In this document: positions 59,184-64,000 of the stretch, in pieces
Numbering within the stretch: position 1 is the stretch's first letter
Layout of the letters: each line of letters opens with the position of its first letter
Assembly (NCBI GenBank): GCA_004431415.1
Contig: QPMI01000084.1
Span: 1-64,000, forward strand
DNA from: Cyanophora paradoxa
Taxonomy: Eukaryota > Glaucocystophyceae > Cyanophorales > Cyanophoraceae
Length of the DNA stretch: 64,000 nucleotides
Direction of reading: 5' to 3'
Translations under genes and position numbers: made by a program
Notes under the pieces: generated by a model
The model's database searches: none
Told to the model about the DNA's origin: nothing
The model's input: the letters and a program-made list of their open reading frames with translations, nothing else

Positions 59184-60465
59184 GAAGAACGGATTATTTT
59201 TTACAGCCACCCCGCTCAACGCATTCGTTAAATTGCCGCAATGCGGGTAGTCCTCATATAGCATTTTCGCGAATCCCTTATTAACAATGCGCTGTAAATC
59301 GTCGTCGGGCTCATCCACTCCCATAGTAATTTCCAAAATGAATGTGTGCTCACAGCTTCCGAGGAAATACCTATAACCGCTCTCCGTGAGAATTTGAACG
59401 GTTAAACTATCAAAGGAGAGGCGGGTGTTAAAGTATTTCGTGAAAGCATCCGCCCCATAATTAATTAGCTCAGCATCCGCATAGGCTGTGCCTTTCGAAA
59501 TCGGGATCTTAGCGAGGAATCCATTAGTAGCCTCGGTGCATGTCGTAAAAAGCGAGCAGTCCGGCTCTGTGATCTTTAAAACTATTGCATTATCCGGTGT
59601 ATAATCAGGGGCAGTGCCTCCGGCTATGCCTAAGACCAGAGCCGTCGAATTATAATTGCGGAATGCATCACCAGCTGAGTAAACGACACCGCTCCAGCGA
59701 AGGCTGTGTAGCCCGATCCGTTGTATTGATCTATCATTATATTCTCTCTGATCGATGTAAACCCGAGAAGAGTCATCGTGCGATAGGCGAGCACCTTTCT
59801 TTCATTCGCAGTAGACGCAGTGGCATTACTCGGTCCATATTTCGTGAAAGCTATGTAGACATAATCACTCGAATAAAAGCATATAGCATTTAATGTGCTC
59901 TCAAAACGACATCTCACCACCGGGTAAAAGGTTCCTCCTGTCGATGCGTAGCTTGGATTAATTTTTGTGTCGATCATATCCTTGATGTAGTTGCCAGTTC
60001 CATTTTTCGTTAAGATGTTATCGATTGCAGTGGCAAGGTCGGTTCCAGTCGAGTATGTGCCGGAGGGATCGTAATTGCTACGTCTCTGTATCGGGTATAT
60101 CTTCTGAAAGTGTTTAGGTAATCAGGCGGTATATAGTTGCCTTGGTCGCCAGCATCTATGGCTTTGTAAGCGTCATATATTGCAGTCGCTTGTGTTTCTC
60201 TTATTTGCTCAGTGGCACCATTGAGCTGTCCACTCGAAAATCGGTAAGGAAATGATATGAAAATCGTATTAGCATCATCGGCTTTCGTCTCCCCGATTTC
60301 AGTATAGAATTGAGGGCTTGGAACCGTCGGAATCGTGTTGGAAAATTCGATCTGTCGCACAGCGATGCTCTTCACATTGTGGTATTGCTTTGGAAGGGTC
60401 ACCTTATAGGAATGAGCCGAGCCCTCTGATCGATCACGGCTACTGATGCTGAGATACTCGCGCAT
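59181..60465 (-). pseudogene. Penton-like protein 1 of element A, frameshifted
   Basis: It starts at 60465 (MREYLSISSRDRSEGSAHSY), with the same signature as element B's penton. The frame breaks near 60,050-60,010, resumes as INPSYASTGGTFYPVVRCRF, breaks again near 59,650, and the last frame ends KNNPFF at the TAA at 59181-59183. Total length would be about 425 residues. Coding character is preserved throughout, so the breaks are either recent or sequence errors. It starts 28 bases from the divergent second penton-like gene. Confidence 0.75.
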
Positions 60466-60492
60466 TTTATTCTTTATTAATAGGAAATAAAA

Positions 60493-61400
60493 ATGATTCG
60501 GAAGCCAGTTAACGATTTCTATAATGGCAAGTTTACGAGGGTCAATGTTAATATCGATTCTATTGAGCGCAGTGCAGGGCACCCGGGAGAATATACAGTA
60601 AAGCTTTCTCAGCGACTTCTGAACGTAAAAGGGGTGCGCATTGCGAGCGCCGAGCTCCCAAACACGATTTATGCTGTCACCGATAATTCCAGAGGCGTGA
60701 CCATACAGGGAATGACTAACAGCATCACCTTTTCCCCTTTCCCTGACATAGGAAACTACACCCCAGCGATTTGGGGATATGGTAATAAGAACTTAGGCTA
60801 TTCGGGCGGTTTTGTCGATGTAAACCCTCTCACAAGCGAAAGCGTCACAGTCTACTACAAGTGGCTCTATAATCCAGCGACTATGAAAATTACGTTTTAT
60901 TCGAGCATTCCCCTCACACTGAGCTGTGCACATGACGACTTCGCAAGGTTCCATGGAATGATCAAAGGGGATATTTATCAAACAATTCCAGTTGGTGAGG
61001 GTTCAGAGCATCTCACGGTAGACTATTTACCCCTCACACCCAGCAATCCAAAATACTCATTTCTACAAGCCTATGAGGGCAAAACAAAATACCCCGCCGG
61101 AATATCTGTGCTTCCATTCCCTCTCGAACATGCAGTGACCTTCCCAAATGCGATTAATCTAATGCAAAGACAGATGAGGGCGGAAATGCAAACCTCGCTA
61201 AGATCCCACTAACCAGCCCCTTGGGATCGTTTGTTTACTACCTGACATTCCGCAGAATCGATACTGTGGAGTTCTTTAATTCCCACGATCAGGCTTATGA
61301 TATAGACACCCTCACAATTAAATGGCTCGATGCCTACAATAATGTAGTCGACTTTAATGGCGTTAATCACAGCTTTATATTAGAGGTGCTATCGGGTTAA
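60493..61400 (+). pseudogene. Penton-like protein 2 of element A, one frameshift
   Basis: The start ATG at 60493 opens MIRKPVNDFYNGKFTRVNVN and then IDSIERSAGHPGEYTVKLSQ, the penton-like signature. A DDFARFHGMIKGDIYQTIP segment parallels element B's penton. The frame closes at 61212 after MQTSLRSH, but coding continues in another frame (PLGSFVYYLTFRRIDTVEFF) to a TAA at 61398-61400. The change lies at about 61,195. It is paralogous to, and head to head with, penton-like protein 1, so the element may build two vertex types or a vertex-plus-spike complex. Confidence 0.75.
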
Positions 61401-61418
61401 AATAATCTTATATTACAA

Positions 61419-64000
61419 ATGAGTATCACGAATCTCCCCTTTATCACTCGGGAAACCTTGTATTTGGATGACGGTTTCGAGCTCAGCAGTAACATTACCG
61501 CTTCCAATGTGACCATATCTTCGAACCTTGTGGTAAAAGACTTTCTATTAAATCAGAGCAACCTTGAATATATTGATATCACCAGCAATCTCCCTTTTAC
61601 CTATGGCACTGATAACTCAGCCCTCGTTATCTATCATGGGGCTCGCCTGTTGCATTCTTTGGCAGCAATTTCCCCACTGTGCGAACCTTTCAGCACGAAA
61701 TCAATAAAGCCCGCCCCATCCCACTGACAGCTGTCGTAGAATGGGATCCTGTTAAATATTCGCAGAGCATCACAAGCAATATTACACTCACTCGACCACA
61801 TTTAATTGAGGTCATGGGGGTCGACCTTGTAAAGGAGTTTTATAGTGAGCGATTCACAAGAAACGAGCGAGATGTAGCCCAGGATCTCGAAATCTCGGGT
61901 TTATCAATTGCTACCGCAGCAAACACGGCAGGGCTCGCTGTTTTAACAGGGGCTATCACCATCACTGATGCGATCATGTATTTATCCGCGATTTGGTGCC
62001 TTTGCTCGATCATCAGTTTAATCTCGGGCAATCTAACACTGATGCTGTTAAGAAATGGCTCAATGTGTATGCCTATGATGGGTGGTTTGATGACTTGCAC
62101 ACGACTAACCTTTATAGCACGACCTCAAAAACAAGTAACATAATCTTGCCTTTCAATCACTCAGTCCGACCTAATCAGATTCTTACCAATGATAATGCAC
62201 TGATCAGCTACACCGACTATAATAGTAACCTTTCCCGCTCGGTTTCGCAAACTGAGACCTACACTGTCGAGGGATACCCTCAGCAGCTCGCAAATGGGGT
62301 CTATGTCGCTTACGTAGGCAAACCTACATATACATTCACTTGGGATCAGTTGGGTGTCACAGGTTTCGAGACGAATATACCCACTGTTTCATTGGTGGAT
62401 CACACTACTTATTATAATCCTATCTATAACAATAATGAATCTAATAAAGCATTTATCCAAAATGTCACCTCCACAGGGTTTCAGGTTTCGTTTGTCATTA
62501 ACGAGACATACAATTTACTTATCATCCGAAACAACTCATTGAGTTCCGAAGCTACTATTAGTTTCACTCTTAACATCAATTATATCACCCTGAATTCGAT
62601 AGCAAACCAGAGTGAAGGTTTACCGAGATTTACAAGGTAGCAATATCGTGCCCTTCTCACAGAATTTCGATCTTGGGGCGAATTCTTTGAGGTGGAACAC
62701 AGTTTATACTTTGAATGCAAACACCTGTAATATTGTGGTCGCAGGGTCATCGGCTACTATTGGAGATCTGACCGCCCTTTCAAAAAGGAGTATCTTAAAG
62801 AGCTGTATATTACAAAGTCTGATTTACCAGATGCTATTTCGTTGGTGCTCTCCCGACTCCCAGTATATCCTATCACAATGTGAAAGACACCAGTAATGTA
62901 GTGCAGAGGGAAGCAAAGTATTCCAGGCATCCGAGATATCAGCAACAACATATAGATACCTTGCAGCGGTTCCAGCGAATTTTAATTTCACATTTGAGAC
63001 ACCATTTGTTTCCCTCCTACTATTGAAATAACTGACACGAATTTGTATGTGATCAATAATGGGTCGACCACCTCTATTAACAATGCACCAGCCGGCTACT
63101 CCCCATTTGTTGCAACTAACATAACAACCACCGGCTTCACACTTGTCGGAAATGCAACAGTGACATATGCTCTTACAGCATATCCTGTTGGGTTGTATTT
63201 TGCGAAATTTAATCTTTCAGCGATCCCACCTGTGTCCCTTTCTCCTCCCTTTACTATCAATTGGAAGGCAACAGGAACTATTCCGCGATTTGACCCCGAA
63301 GACCGCTTGAAAATAAGGTATCCTCTCGATGTGACCGACCTCCATACTACGAGAATAAATGGGCAGAATTTCGTATTTAATGGAACCAATGCGACTCTGA
63401 TCAATAACAGTGTCACAAATAATTACTTTTTCGATTCTCGATATATTAATACTTGCAATATTGTCATACAAAACACGTTTGAAAATCGCAGTAAGACCTT
63501 AACAGTCACCTTGCCCACTCACTCGAATGTCTCAGATGGATTTCACTATTACCTGTTCAATCGCAATTACACCTCTTATATTCCATATCCTTCTGAGACT
63601 GTGGATATGAGCTATCCAGAGTCACCCTAACATCGACCAATGCTGACTTCTTTGGATCCACGGACTTTATGACCTTCTTTGCTTTCACATCCTCTACTGA
63701 TGGGCTCTTAGTTTATTACACTTTCAGGTATGATGCTGTTTGGACTCAGCTTGACAGCCACCCAAATACAGATGTAATCGAAGTGGGCGATAAGAAATAT
63801 ATTAAAACCGCTTCCCCATGGGTGTGCACTGTCCGGCTCGATGATAGATACACTCCCAACCTAAATAGCATCGGAATGCACTCGACTTGCAATATTTATG
63901 TGCAAGGTGCAATTTCGGCTACCAAATATTTCGAGGGTGGGAACTGTGATGCAGCCCATAGGTTGCTATCGAGAAATGGGCTCTTTGAGTCATTTAGTGG
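61419..64000 (+). pseudogene. Long fibre protein of element A, frameshifted, continues past window
   Basis: It starts MSITNLPFITRETLYLDDGF with repeated SNITASNVTISSNLVV-type strands. Frame changes occur near 61,640 (a run of G), 61,990, 62,640, 62,800-63,020 and 63,620. The motif DHQFNLGQSN...WLNVYA and its relative QNFDLGANSLRWNTVYTLN, followed by GSSATIGDLTA, match the (D/N)LG-x-S-x-x-W-x-x-V/IY repeat of trimeric virus and phage fibres. Asn/Thr-rich beta sequence continues to base 64000 without a final stop. It probably binds host cells. Confidence 0.65.

Larger units (their letters stand above)
33206..64000. mobile_element. Element A: Polinton-like virus, right end outside window
   Basis: It runs from just after the tandem duplication to the end of the window, interrupted by element B at 40795-52336. 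Without B about 19 kb are visible, a size normal for Polinton-like elements. It carries an integrase, family B polymerase, primase-helicase, packaging ATPase, major capsid protein, penton-like proteins and a fibre, which together define this virus group. The left boundary is placed at about 33,206 only because the duplication ends there. The terminal inverted repeat could not be tested because the right end is absent. The stretch 33,206-33,447 contains no gene. Confidence 0.85.

Noticed and set aside
57699-59231. Plus-strand frames across the element A capsid gene
   Set aside because: Shadows of the capsid gene; the minus frame has clear homology to element B's capsid protein.
1-64000. tRNA and rRNA genes
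   Set aside because: No cloverleaf or conserved rRNA segment was noticed by eye. A covariance-model scan was not possible.

Overview
The window looks like nuclear DNA of a unicellular eukaryote, probably a GC-rich alga or other protist, that has been invaded repeatedly by Polinton-like / virus-like integrating elements. The eukaryotic evidence is two GC-rich, intron-rich genes in the middle of the window: a phosphatidylinositol-transfer protein gene on the minus strand (16.8-18.35 kb) and a patatin-like phospholipase gene on the plus strand (18.94-21.73 kb). Their exons join in frame across GT-AG and several apparent GC-AG introns. I cannot name the species from sequence alone.

Region 1 (1-11.1 kb), called element C here, is a GC-rich virion/fibre module. 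It holds coiled-coil and membrane-anchored structural proteins, a fibre ending in an H-type-lectin-like domain, a fibre ending in an S74 intramolecular-chaperone domain, an FN3 plus glycine-rich fibre on the other strand, two tandem paralogous proteins and an HNH endonuclease. Most of these frames are broken, often at homopolymers. Region 2 (11.1-14 kb) has 7-bp minisatellites and two intact unrecognised ORFs. Region 3 (14-26 kb) is host DNA: palindrome-rich spacer, the two host genes, more spacer and a two-exon ubiquitin-hydrolase-like fragment.

Region 4 (26.12-33.2 kb) is a direct tandem duplication of a 3.54-kb unit. The unit carries short coding remnants, perfect hairpins, G-rich hairpin repeats and nested 11/21-bp repeats. 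It shares two sequence boxes with element B and the G-rich hairpin with element A, so it probably contains relics of related elements.

Region 5 (33.2-64 kb, right end outside the window) is element A, a Polinton-like virus. It has a DDE integrase, a protein-primed-type family B DNA polymerase, a RING protein, an AEP primase/SF3 helicase, a packaging ATPase, a double-jelly-roll-type major capsid protein, two divergent penton-like genes and a long fibre. Several of its genes share an upstream motif.

Inside element A, at 40,795-52,336, sits a second complete element, element B (11,542 bp). It has 404-bp terminal inverted repeats and a 5-bp target duplication (TTGCA), and it splits element A's primase-helicase gene exactly between the D5N-like region and the SF3 ATPase. 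Element B carries its own ATPase, capsid protein, penton, two small or basic proteins, a polymerase fused to an SF1 helicase, and an integrase. All of its genes are open, which suggests recent insertion. Capsid, penton, ATPase and two smaller modules are recognisably homologous between A and B, so one member of the lineage has inserted into the replication gene of another. This nested arrangement is the most striking feature of the window.
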